This document shows positions 23,054 through 34,612 of a stretch of 64,000 bases of DNA, piece after piece. Position numbers and translations under genes: made by a program. The first letter of the stretch is position 1. Each line of letters starts with the position of its first letter. The notes below the pieces were generated by a model. That model searched no databases, was not told where the DNA came from, and worked only from the letters and a program-made list of their open reading frames with translations. The stretch is taken from the NCBI RefSeq assembly GCF_964340395.1, contig NC_135550.1, positions 29,125,176 through 29,189,175 on the forward strand. The letters are read 5' to 3'. Origin of the DNA: Glandiceps talaboti. Its lineage: Eukaryota > Hemichordata > Enteropneusta > Spengelidae.

Positions 23054-24928
23054 ATTGTTAGTAACATCACCAAGAACTGTGATAAAGTAATATTTGTTAG
23101 TAACATCAACAAGAACTTAATGAAAAGAACTGGATTGTTCAAATTTATGCTCACTGTTCATAGTGTAGAACTGGTTGTGCAAGTCCATCTGTTTATTACA
23201 TACACTAATTGGACAGAGGTTAATTATTGCAATATTTGTTGATGTCTCATGGTTGAATGTGGTTCTTGTCAAACATATTTGACCATATTAACTGAATGCA
23301 ACTATAATTTCTACTGTAAATGAAACCCTCTGAACATTTGTATTGTAGAAATCTTGTGTTCATGTTGATTTATAGCAAACATGTAAATATGTCAGTTAGA
23401 AGCAAGTCACATGATCCTTTCATTGCCAAAGAATATATACATGTATACTCCATTTTAGTCAGTGTTGTCTTACAAACCCAAACCATATAGTCTAGTCTGA
23501 TCGTATTTATCAATTATACATTGTCAGTTATTAGGCTTTTTATATAGAGTGTCAGTTTATTTGTCAGTTTTCTTGTGCCACATTTTGTATGAATGAGTCA
23601 GAAAAATAGTTACAGACAGAAAAAACTTTATGTGTGCCTCTGTAGCAATGAGATGTGGTCAAGTCAAGTCGTCAGCTCAGGTTCAGTCAGTGATTGTCTG
23701 TGATTATGGAAATCCTGCTTTTCAGTTTAAGTCTGCAACATGGTCAGTGTGTTGTAATTTATATACTAATGATTTAAGTTATATCGAAGTAAATGTACAT
23801 ATATTGAAAACATCAAGAAGGTATGTTGCTGTGTGTAATGTTTCTCTGCATGATTCACGTAGCAAGGGTAAACATTTATGATTGTACTCGTTAGTGCGCC
23901 CTCTGTCGATAACGTGATCATGTCGGCGCTGTTTAGAACATTCTGGTGTTTTACCGGGGTTTTTATGTTTTAATGATCCCGGAAAGGAGAAAAGGAATAC
24001 ACAAATAATTGTTATGTGTGTTATTTGATGGAACGTTTTGGTGCATACTGAAGTTATGTGTACGTGTCCTTCAGTGTTCTATTTTAGCTCTAATAATTTT
24101 CCACATGTGTATATGGGCTTAATATCTGAATTTTATTTGGTATAATTGTGATCTTGTATTATAAATGGAATTTTGATCAACTGGTTATTACAAAATATAA
24201 TGAGAATTACCATTGAAGAAAATCTTAAAATTTTACATTTTTGCATCAGTTTTTAATCTCAGCCAAAGTGTAGGCCATCTTGAAACAAAACTCCAAGCGT
24301 GATTTTTAAAAAGCGAACCGTAGACATAATAAACTTGAAATACAATTTTGCAGCTTTGTATTGAAAAGAATATTAATTGATGGTGTTTATGCCATGATAG
24401 GTCAGAGGTCAGATGTCAGAGGTAACCTGCAGAAGGCGAAGACAGCCTTCGAATAACCCTTGATGTAACCCGCACACGTTCTAAACAAACAGACAAATGG
24501 AGCAAACAGGAGACAACAAAAATAAACCTAACGACAACATCGAAGGTTATGATACTCAATTCTATTTTAAGAAAGGGGGAGATCTGAAAAATCGTAACAA
24601 ACTATCAGTTTCTGATTCCCACGGTTCTATGATTAAGATAAAGTGGTGTGTTTTGAATATTTACGAGGGTGGGGTCGAAGAAATATGATGATCGCATTTG
24701 CAAAGCTTTGCTTTGGTGTAGTATGGGAGCATACAATTTATGTACGTGTGTATACATTTTAGCTTTCTCTTGCGACTGCGTAAACAAAACAAATTTGAAC
24801 ATGCCAGTGGTTGAAACCAAGTATGTTAGCTATGCTATATCACAAGCTCGTTTTTTTTCGTTAAGGAAATATAATGAAATGTCAGTAATGTTGCAATTAT
24901 CCATGATCACAACGCCCTTCTAACGCCT

Positions 24929-25626
24929 CTATATAAACTTGTTCGTAATTCCATTCATCATATTGTTGTTTTTGTGAGCTATAATAAATCTAAAGTACCA
25001 GTACAGGTTGATAGCCCAAGTTAGACGTCACAGAATCTCCACGAAAGTTCGTTGGACTCGATAAATATGTCCAAAGAACAACTGAACTGGCATAATGAGA
25101 AGCCGGTACGATATTTCACATACAAACCATGGGAGCTTAATTCATCACTCACGAATATGTGTCACGTTACTTTGAAATACACATGGGCTTAGTGGGGGGG
25201 GGGGGGTGTCCTTGTAATAATGTAAGTAACAACAACCTTCATGTTTATAAATAAATTAAGTCAAATTTTCAACCTGACAAATATTTATCTGTTATTAGAA
25301 ACATTTTTGATAGACTAAGAATAGATTTTACAAAACTGAGGATTTCGAACCATATTTCTCCAATTGAAGTTGGTCGTTACAAGAACATTGAAAGGAAGCA
25401 TAGATTGTGCACGTTTGTTCAAGTGTTGGAGATGTTTCATTGTACAATGCTGTGTAACAATTAAAAAATACAGAATATTAGAGATAAATACTTTGATACT
25501 ATATTTAGTTTACAATTTCAGCTACTAAAGTTTGATAAACGTTCTTTATTTTTCATTTGTAGATGACTCTAGCTACTGTTACTGCCAGTTATTTCAATGA
25601 TATACTAGATAGTTTCAAAACATTGT
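24929..25626 (+). other. Speculative TATA-led short gene start between FMN and Gremlin
   Basis: A strong TATA box (ctatataaac at about 24927-24936) is followed by an ATG near 25067 (MSKEQLNWHNEKP), a weak donor (CCG|gtacga) and a good acceptor and donor around 25563-25624 (tttcatttgtag ... ACATT|gtaagt; TLATVTASYFNDILDSFKT). Phases are compatible. No family is recognised and I could not extend the model convincingly; it could be chance or a non-coding transcript. Confidence 0.2.
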
Positions 25627-26593
25627 AAGTTTAATTCAATTGAACATCGATTTTTCATTTGTTAAGTTCTCTTGCCAGTGTCACTTCTTGTGTGCACGAC
25701 TTAATGAATAAATAAATGGATGTTGAAGTTTCAATACACCATTGATAGACAAACTCGATACATGTACGTCAAATAGAGAATAATTCTCAGTGGATATTAG
25801 AATTTCATGGATACTTTAAACTGTACCCATATTTTCAAATCTATCAACAATTTTAACGTTTAATACCGGGTTAATTTAGGAACAGATTTGTACCTGTTTT
25901 ATCACTCTTCCAAAAAAGGCAAGAGCCCGTCATTTTAGCCCCCAACGGGCGACGCCCTGCACTTTAACCTTGACTGCCATCTTCAAGGTTAAATTGTTCA
26001 GTAACTTTTGTTTTGTATCTGCTATCTATCTGCACCCATATTTATAGAGGCAAGCTTTTAGTTGGACATTAAAGCTTTGACCTTGACCTTCATCTTCAAG
26101 GTCAAACAGTAAAGTCACTGAAAGCATTACATAGTAGGGCCCATTCTGCTCAGAATCCACTTATGCATCTACATGTATTAGTGAAATATGTGACTTGTGT
26201 TAGAGTCGTGTACCTATATTACTTTACAGTGAGAAAAGAAATAGTCTCATTCTGTATAGTTTGATTTTGAAAACGTTCACTTTAGAAGCATGTATTCATT
26301 CATTCATTCATTCATTCGTTCGTTCGTTCGTTCATTCATCCATTCTAGACCGCCAACATCAATATATACTACCACGTTATTCGGAATACCATCCATGTAC
26401 GTGTCATAGCGTACATATGGATACAGCGTTATACCTATTGTGTTAGTAGTGATAACGTATACGCTCTGACCACTACATCTCAACATGAATAGTCCTTTAT
26501 ATGAACTTAATCAAAATATACTTTGGTTACATATACTTCTCTAATTGTATAGGTTTAAAACATTTCTTAATATGGCCGCCCCCCCCCAACTAA

Positions 26594-26602
26594 CAGACAG
26601 AC

Positions 26603-26672
<70 letters not shown>
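26594..26672 (+). repeat. (CAGA)n microsatellite
   Basis: About 19 nearly perfect CAGA units, preceded by a poly-C run. Open frames over it are low-complexity artefacts. Confidence 0.95.
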
Positions 26673-26675
<3 letters not shown>

Positions 26676-28579
26676 TAAACAATTACAGTATCGGAGATAT
26701 TACCATTTACTTTTGCACACCCTACCTGTTCGATACATGGAAATAATCAATGGTATCTCCACCCACATTATTTAAATGATGAAGGGTCATCGAGTTATCT
26801 TTCATGGGGCCACTTGTCCCATCCTCGCAGTATTTTTGGAAGTTATAGCACACAGTTTGATACAGGGACACAAATAAATGTTATTCATCAGAACCAGATT
26901 ACGAAGTAGGAGGATATTATACTTTTTTAAAAAGACTTCGTTCAGGAATCTTCGCGATCTTCGTGTCAGTTCCGGAAAGATGGCTTAGTCTGTTACGTAC
27001 CCTATATGTCTCAAACCGAACAAACAAACACACGGTCAACTGCTAACAGTTGCAACTTCAGCTTCGTGCTCTTGGCGTATGTTATGTCATCACTGATCTT
27101 ATTTGGTATTTACATTGAATGTGCAGATCGATCGATATGTTGCCTTTTGGTCTGTCTGTACAGATGAAGATGATCTCAGCAAAACCGATCTCTCTCAAAA
27201 GATAGATTTTTTGGTGCACATAAATAAAGTACTCTCAGTGAGAAAATAGTTAAGTGCAAAATGCTATGTTGTCCATCCAATCACTTGATTAATGATACCA
27301 TGGATTAGAAAGTAGGCTATCAGTTCTGGAAGCCGCTAAAGCTTTGTAACTGTCACCAGTTAAGAAGATGTAGGAGTCAAAGTTTAGGGGTCAACATGAC
27401 CTCATAAGGATTAATAGTTCGGAAGTATTTAGTTTAAAGTCTTTGTCGGGGTGTCATATTCCAACTTTGAACCTCCCAGTCTCCATTTGACAAAAAACAA
27501 TCATCAGGGAATTCCGAGTATCCCAATTTGATCTCCTTTTTGCCACATGTTTGACGGAGTAATATAGTGTCATAGATACTCATGACAATATATGACGACG
27601 GTTTGGACACGTGCACTGACACTTTGATCCAATGTGCTTTGGTTGGTTTCTCCACTATTGTCTATGGAGATATGGATGAACCAACTTTGCATGCACATTG
27701 GCAGAAGACCATATGCATGTATTCCTTTCTATCTATTCTTTTCCTATCTACTATCATATACCTATATATTGTTAATGTATAAGATTATTCCATGTGAAGA
27801 CCTAAAATGACAAACAAGAACCACCTGCTCGTATAATTCATTTTCAACCTGTTGGTGAATTTACCATAAACTGTTTTGATTATCCCCTCGTCGATAGTAT
27901 GGGATAGGAGGCTGTTGTAAAGACAAATACAATTCTAAGAAAATGCATCAAAATATAACGAATGACGTTTTAATACTGGCGCTTGGTCACTTTGTTTACT
28001 ATTAATCATTGGAACGTGTAAACAACTTATAAACAAATTACCATAATTACGAAGTCAAGTCATGGTGTTTGAATTTGTTTTATACCTTTCTGTGCTCCAA
28101 TCACTTTACATTTCCATGATAAATGTCATAAACGAGGAAGTGTCTCTTTCTCTCACTCTAGTAAACTTTCAAGAGTTTCTAGATCCGCATATTGGAGGAA
28201 ATATACTTTGCAGAAATTTCCATGCGAGCGGACAGGACGCAACATAACACTATCATGCCTCAATCACGTGTGCATATTACAAACATTTTCTTAGGACCGT
28301 CGCATGAAATGGTTTTACCTTGGAATCCGTCGACCAAACATTATATTTTCTCATTAAACCGTCACAGTTAAATGTAATGGAACGTAACGTTTTAACATCA
28401 AACATACAAGTTGACTGCAAACATTTAATACAGCAATTAATTGTAAGAAATTGCCATTGGTATGTAAGAAATGCTAATGTTTCATTAACGAATTCCATGA
28501 TAGAATCAGTCATTGAATTGTAATGGTCATATGACAGTGATTGAAAAATGAGAACCCTTCCCATGCTTCAACCGAACTT

Positions 28580-28945
28580 GATGACGCCACGTATTTGATA
28601 TAATTTGTTGATATGGTTTTTAAATGAAATTTGGCATTTGTATAATTCAATGCAATCTCTTTAAACTTCTCAAATAGTTTGGTATATACGGTGATGATAA
28701 TAAAGTGCATGTGTCCTAGAAAGCTTGTTGATTTAGCGTACAATAAGAATTACATTAGCATAACTAATGATTCTCGGTAATTAGGCAATATCTTAAGTAT
28801 ACAAGCTTCAAATTTCATACAGTTTGGTATAACTGGCGTGCCAATTCATGCTATGATTGTTATATCTCAGAATTTTGCATTCCGACAATGTTGTTGGAGA
28901 AATTTATGGTTTTGCCCTTACGGAAGGCGTTTAATTTACATCTAA
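28580..28945. repeat. AT-rich dispersed repeat, copy 1
   Basis: Shares with 47330-47790 the ordered motifs 'ggtaattaggc', 'cttcaaatttcat', 'cagaattttgcattcc' and 'ctatggttttgccctta' (one base different here). Too diverged to set borders by eye; no coding capacity. Confidence 0.6.
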
Positions 28946-29252
28946 TCATATTTGCTATGGTACCCAATGGTCTACGTGCAGAGGGTTGGTTTACAGTAGT
29001 CAAATTTAGGGAGTCAGATGTCTAGACTAAGTCCTCTTGCTTCATGCCATTCGGCGCAAAATGTGTTGTTTCATTTTAATTTCAGTGGGATGTGCATATT
29101 AAATTTGGTAGTGGTATGACCTCTATGATATATCAATAAGTTGGCATGATACTTAAGTTATTTATATGCTTAGCTTGTGACAGTACACAAACAGCCTGTT
29201 TTTGCTTCTGCTTTAATTAACTCTAAATGAACTGAAGTAGTCCAACAAGGTT

Positions 29253-29253
<1 letters not shown>

Positions 29254-29307
<54 letters not shown>
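29254..29307 (+). repeat. (GTT)n microsatellite
   Basis: About 17 perfect GTT units. Confidence 0.95.
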
Positions 29308-30212
29308 TGAAGAAGTAGACGTATTTAAAAATTACCATTCTCATTTACAAACATTTGGGATCATTTAGACTTCATCCGCCTGTTTTAGTAGGGACTATCG
29401 ATAGAATGGCATTTTTTCATAATTAACAAAGTGAACGAAACAAAGAGTAGAAACTTGAAGTACATGTACAATGGAAATGTTTTATACGACAAAATTTGTT
29501 TGAATATACAGTTCAGATATTTCATCATGTCTGTCTCTGGTGTGGATAATATACAGATAAAATGTTTATTTTGTCCACAAGTATGTAGTCATTACTTCCC
29601 TTGTTTCACGTTAACACAAACATACATTGCTCAAAATCTCGAACTTGCTCAAAAATCTTTTCTATATACATTTATCACATCGACCGACACAAACGGAGGA
29701 AATATTTCCCATTATTTAGCTTAATGACTTAACTGTAAAATAGGATTACGTTTTCTTTGGATTAAATATCGAGGTTAATGCATCGCTTTTCTCGTCCTAG
29801 CACCCTCATGTGACTTTGCCTTAGAGGCACGTTACTCAGTAAATGGACCGGGGTTACCATAGTAACCTCAACCCTGAAAGTTACCGGGGCGACATAAATT
29901 TGACATTTAAGCCATGTTGTGATGATTTACTCGTAAATGTCGTTATTATCCACGGCGCCACACTTATCAACTGATAAATACTCTAAATATTCCGACAAAA
30001 CTTGTTTGTTATTGATACGCGATCACGCTCTTGAACGAGGTTATGATGATTTGTTCACAACACATTCGAACAACGTTATTAAAAACTTTCCCTGATTTCA
30101 ACGCCTACCGCTCGTACTTTACCGAGGGTATATATTTCTACTGAGGTGGTGAACTTCTTCCACGAAGTCCAATATTATGTCAAAAGTAATAACAGTTTGT
30201 TGTGCTAATATT

Positions 30213-30782
30213 TCAGGGCAGCTGTACGGCCATGCATCTACACTGCTTAACTCTTTGGATACGTTTCCTCCGGTTTCTGGGCGCCAAACCCGGACAGTTC
30301 AGAGTAATCCTAATCCAGCTAAAGCGATACGGTCTACAAAATGAACACGATTGGAAAGCTGCGTTTTGTTGTGGAAGTTGTTGTTTCGGGATGAAAAATG
30401 AATTGCATTGTCCATAACAGAAACGATTGACGATTGTACGAGGTATGCACCCGTCTTCATGAATGGTTTGTTTTAATGGTTGCGTTTTGCACCAGTCTCC
30501 ACGCAAATATTTTCTATTGGTAATAGTCATGGCTTCATCGCTAGAGGGCGTCAGAACTTCATCAGGCGAGGGACGTTTTTCGTCCTCATCATTTGTTAGG
30601 TACTTGACTGGTGAGGGGATGTATCCAATCGGAAGGCGACCATGTTCCCTTCTGTCTGTGTGATCATCTCTTCTACCCTGATGATTATTAGGAGTGCATG
30701 AAATTACGTTGATCAAGAAAACTAGAGTTACGAAGACAACGAGCAGAAGACTTGACATGGTGTTATTGTGTCTTAACGCCAT
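30213..30782 (-). CDS. GREM: Gremlin, secreted BMP antagonist (DAN family)
   Basis: 189 aa from ATG at 30782 to TGA at 30213. Gremlins bind BMP2/4/7-type ligands outside the cell and block receptor binding. Seen: a hydrophobic signal peptide (about 9-28, SSLLLVVFVTLVFLINV), a basic/acidic linker, then the cystine-knot domain with nine Cys at 98, 112, 122, 126, 146, 149, 163, 181 and 183, the number in vertebrate Gremlins. Diagnostic strings: DWCKTQPLKQTIHE, NRFCYGQCNSF, FQSCSFC, RVKQCRC. The frame is open further 5', but an acceptor (ccaacag) ends at 30789, so the exon starts at 30788 and ATG 30782 is the first inside it. A single coding exon with an upstream non-coding exon is also the vertebrate Gremlin layout. 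The upstream exon was not located; a minus-strand donor at 38208-38213 is one weak candidate. Gremlin-1 and -2 cannot be told apart, as expected for an unduplicated gene. Confidence 0.95.
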   Translation of the reverse strand: MALRHNNTMSSLLLVVFVTLVFLINVISCTPNNHQGRRDDHTDRREHGRLPIGYIPSPVKYLTNDEDEKRPSPDEVLTPSSDEAMTITNRKYLRGDWCKTQPLKQTIHEDGCIPRTIVNRFCYGQCNSFFIPKQQLPQQNAAFQSCSFCRPYRFSWIRITLNCPGLAPRNRRKRIQRVKQCRCMAVQLP

Positions 30783-31274
30783 CAGAAACTGTTGGTGAAA
30801 AGAAAACAAAAATGAAATAAGTTTATGCCGCAACACCGATGTAGGCCTATGACGGGAGTTGGGAAATCAAACTACTAATCCATATTAAATATATATATAA
30901 TTTGATCCAGCATCCTTTCTGTCCTGTCCTCTACGTAGTCATGCAAAATGAATCACCTTCACTGGCGACAATTTGCTCAAAAGTGTATCGTGGCGAGAGT
31001 CTAATATAACCCTTTTTCATCGTGTGGCAACTTTTATTCTTTCTGTTTTGAAATATTTATCCTTGCATGATGCATATGATGTGGTGAAAATATAGAGAAA
31101 AGTGAATTTGCGATTTTTACTGTATATCCCTCTTACAGAATCCACAGAGACATAATATAACGAAAACAGCGCGGGGGGGGGGGGGTATGTGAAATTGTAT
31201 TTTTGGACATTTTCAGCGTATCAATAACTCTACGGTTAGTAGTATGTTTAACATAGCCTTACTGAAGTGTTCAG

Positions 31275-31510
31275 TCTATCAAACCAGATTCATTTCCATA
31301 ACGCGAAACATGCCAATACAGAATAATGGCAACATGTACATCCAAAACTGAACATGGCAAAGGCAAACGGACATTTCATTACAGCTCTGCTGGTCTGTGG
31401 AATAGTATGTCCATATCAATGAGATCAACTCCGAGTTCAACAACTTTTAAAAGAGAACTTGAGAATTTACTTTGCTATAAAAGTTCGTGGTTGTCTTTCC
31501 TTTTTTGAAG
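31275..31510 (+). mobile_element. LINE reverse-transcriptase C-terminal fragment, degenerate
   Basis: TEHGKGKRTFHYSSAGLWNSM then FKRELENLL is the tail typical of non-LTR (jockey/CR1-like) polyproteins (GKR-x-F-x-Y-x-A-x-x-LWNSLP ... FK-x-x-L). A frame change and a stop separate it from the preceding FHNAKHAN, so it is dead. Confidence 0.65.
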
Positions 31511-33528
31511 AAACATCTTGTCTATGTAACTGTTGTGCTAGTCAGTTTGTTTTGTTTATGTTACATTTGTCCAATTAGTGTGGATGTGTGATGGTTTCTA
31601 CATACATTGCTACATGGTTCATTGGGAGAAAAGTGCAGTGAACTGGAACGCTACTCTGTATATGATAGAGGACTAAATACGATAATTCAACCCAGCAATT
31701 TATTAATGTATAAGGTATTTTTTACGAAGTTATTGTTGTTAAATGTTTTGACTCTACGATAGGATATCCCTACTGTCGAAGTGGACAGCTGGACTCCGTG
31801 CTTCATTTGTAAATATCTGTAATGTACATATTGACGTATCGTTGAAATAGACTGGAACCGTGTATATTTTGACTATGCAGTGTAAAGCCAATTTGTCGCC
31901 ATTCAAAGGCCGAAATAGACATGATGGTGTTTGCAAAACATTCAATGGAACCGACGACATCAACTAACAGCTGTTGTTAAATTGAACTGATACTGCCTGA
32001 TGAGACGGCGCGATGCCTTCCCAAATCGTCTGCCTTTCTTCGTCAAATCAATAAGATTAATTACTTCTCGTTTCTACCGATTAACTTTATCGTTTTCATC
32101 GCCTAATGATGAGTCAAAGTCGTCACCACGTACAGCTTGACAGAAAACATTCCTATGGTGGTGACATGTTCAATGCCTAATAAATTTCACGGAGTGTCTC
32201 AGCACTGGGTCTATCAAATTAAGGAAAACACGGGGAGTTTGAATGAACTCCCTAGGCACTCTGCTGTGTGTGATGACAGTGACCTGAAAAAAAGAGTCAT
32301 GAACGGAATGTGGTAATTCTCATAAAAAGTTTTAAGAAGTGTGAGCTTGTTGTTTTGAGGAGATAATAATACCAAGTTCTAAACAATATCTTACGATGGT
32401 GGAAGTAACACTGAGCGAAATTAGGGAAAACAATTCTTGAAATGGAATTTGGGAAAAGATGTTTTCGGTTCGTGCCAATCCAGAGAGCTGTGTCACGATT
32501 TTTCAAATACCAAGTGAAATTGGATTAGGGTAGGAATCTGGCCTTAAGACATCACGGCGCTATAATCTTGTCCAAACGCTAAACCTGGATTATGTCCCCC
32601 GTCTCATCATTTGTCTTGTCAACGTACCAGAGACACTTTGAAGTCATAACAATTCACAACTATTAGAACATTGACGAAAAAAAGTATGCGATCCATCGTT
32701 AGGTTGGAGAGGATAAACGTTTGGTTTCATAAGTGCTTTATTGATGAGGTACTGAAGTACACTTCCAAAGAGTTCTTGTTTATTGTACGTTGTCGGCTGA
32801 GAGTAGGGCAACTCAAAGAAGGCGCATTGGGACTGACCGAGTGTTGAACTCCAGAACCGAAGATTAAACCATATGGATTTTTGCGCTTGGACATGCAATC
32901 GTCAATAAAACATTGGAATTCAGTAACCATAGTAGACTTTAATATTTAAAACGAGCTATTCTATTTGTTATGACATGTCAAATCAGTTGGAAATTGTTAT
33001 TCGTTGTCGTTTTACCAGGGGCTTGATATCAACAATCGAAGCCTGACTAGGTTCTTATATGATACGTTTCTACCATTCCTGTTTTGAGCTTTCAAAATGT
33101 CAAGACCTCGTTGTCTACAGGTATTAATATGATGACGGAAAACAAACAACAAAACTTTGCTCACTTGTATCACTTGAAAGTAGACGATCGTACGTATCGC
33201 TCTTACAGTCACCGATATGCGTATTTTAATTTGTTCAGTTTTCTGTATAGCACAATGTAGTGGTACCAAAGGATGGACGTCTCTCAAGTCTGAATCAATA
33301 GCTTTGTGCTTATTGCATTCCATAAGGACAATGGTTTTGTAAGATGTTGTGGTTCTAACCAACCACCAGAATAGCAACTCAGGTATACAAACAGCTATAA
33401 ATACCGTTGGGTTGATACTATTTTAGTAATTTTTTTCAACATTTCGCAAAAACCCATCTGTAAGAAATTTTATTCATAAGACGCAATATTAGATGAGATT
33501 TTACAAATCACATCTCAATACAATTACA

Positions 33529-33542
33529 TCATCTTCGTCATC

Positions 33543-33621
<79 letters not shown>

Positions 33622-33671
33622 CAACAACCACCACCATCTTATTCCTCCTCCTCATCCTCCTTCTCCTCCTC

Positions 33672-33758
<87 letters not shown>

Positions 33759-33869
33759 CAACCACCACCACCATCATCATCATCTTCCTCCTCCTCCTCA
33801 CCACCACCACCACCACCATCACCACCACCACCATCACCACCACCACCCCTCCTCCTCCTCCTCCTCCTC

Positions 33870-33901
<32 letters not shown>

Positions 33902-34184
33902 CACAACCACCACCACCACCATCATCATCTTCCTCCTCCTCCTCCTCCTCACCACCACCACCACCACCATCAGCACCACCACCACCACAATCACCACCAC
34001 CACCACCACCACCATCATCTTCCTCCTCCTCCTCCTCCTCACCACCACCACCACCACCACCACCATCACCACCACCACCACCATCAGCACCACCACCACC
34101 ACCCCTCCTTCTCCTCCTCCTCCTCCTCATCATCATCATCACCACCACCACCATCATCATCATCATTTATCATCATTTATCATT

Positions 34185-34228
<44 letters not shown>

Positions 34229-34229
34229 T

Positions 34230-34299
<70 letters not shown>

Positions 34300-34306
34300 C
34301 CATTCA
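33529..34306 (+). repeat. Compound TCA / CCA / CCT trinucleotide tract, about 780 nt
   Basis: Blocks of (ATC)n, (CAC)n and (CTC)n alternate several times; the + strand is almost free of G. All six frames stay open over parts of it, giving low-complexity Ser/His/Pro or Asp/Met/Val 'proteins' that I reject as genes. Strongly strand-asymmetric, so it could form unusual DNA structures. Confidence 0.95.
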
Positions 34307-34529
34307 TGAATTTCGTACGTAAGTGTTCAAACCTCGATCAGCCGTCAAATAGTTTGATACATTTTATTGAAAAAGTTGATCGACAAAAATAATTATTCTG
34401 TTATAACGCTCTTTCTCATTGAAATCAATAAATGGCGAAAATGTCAAAAAAGTATAAAATAATAACGCAAATATTTCAAATTATTACACAAGTAACTGGT
34501 CATCTTTGTTCTTGCTATATTTCTAAGAG

Positions 34530-34612
34530 TAGGCCTATGACCGTTGTTGGCATCGTTTGTGAAGTAATAGTAGGCCCGCGACCGTTGTTGGCATCGTTTG
34601 TGAAGCGTAAGA
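34530..34612 (+). repeat. Two-copy tandem duplication, about 41 nt
   Basis: Two copies containing 'gaccgttgttggcatcgttt' and 'gtgaag', each preceded by taggcc, separated by a few bases. Confidence 0.8.

Larger units (their letters stand above)
20362..24900. other. FMN 3' flank: no gene recognised
   Basis: AT-rich. It holds the probable FMN 3' UTR, a MITE-like element at 22786-23053, and scattered short open frames (21217-21696, 22527-22934, 24497-24688) with no recognisable domain, signal peptide or splice context that I would trust. Confidence 0.4.
25630..30212. other. Intergenic, Gremlin 3' flank: microsatellites and dispersed repeats
   Basis: Contains two 'ttcaaggt' repeats around 25965-26110 (accttgac...cttcaaggt), a CATT/CGTT tract (26288-26340), a CAGA microsatellite (26594-26672), a GTT microsatellite (29254-29307) and a copy of an AT-rich dispersed repeat (about 28580-28945). 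A tttatt at 29565-29570 could be the Gremlin poly(A) signal on -. No gene recognised. Confidence 0.4.

Noticed and set aside
27434-27655. 73-codon minus frame with a protein-like stretch (YSEFPDDCFLSNGDW)
   Set aside because: Suggestive but matches no family I know; no splice sites placed with confidence and no flanking exons.
33493-34392. 299-codon Ser/His/Pro frame and several antisense frames
   Set aside because: Produced entirely by trinucleotide repeats, open in all frames, with no conserved segment.
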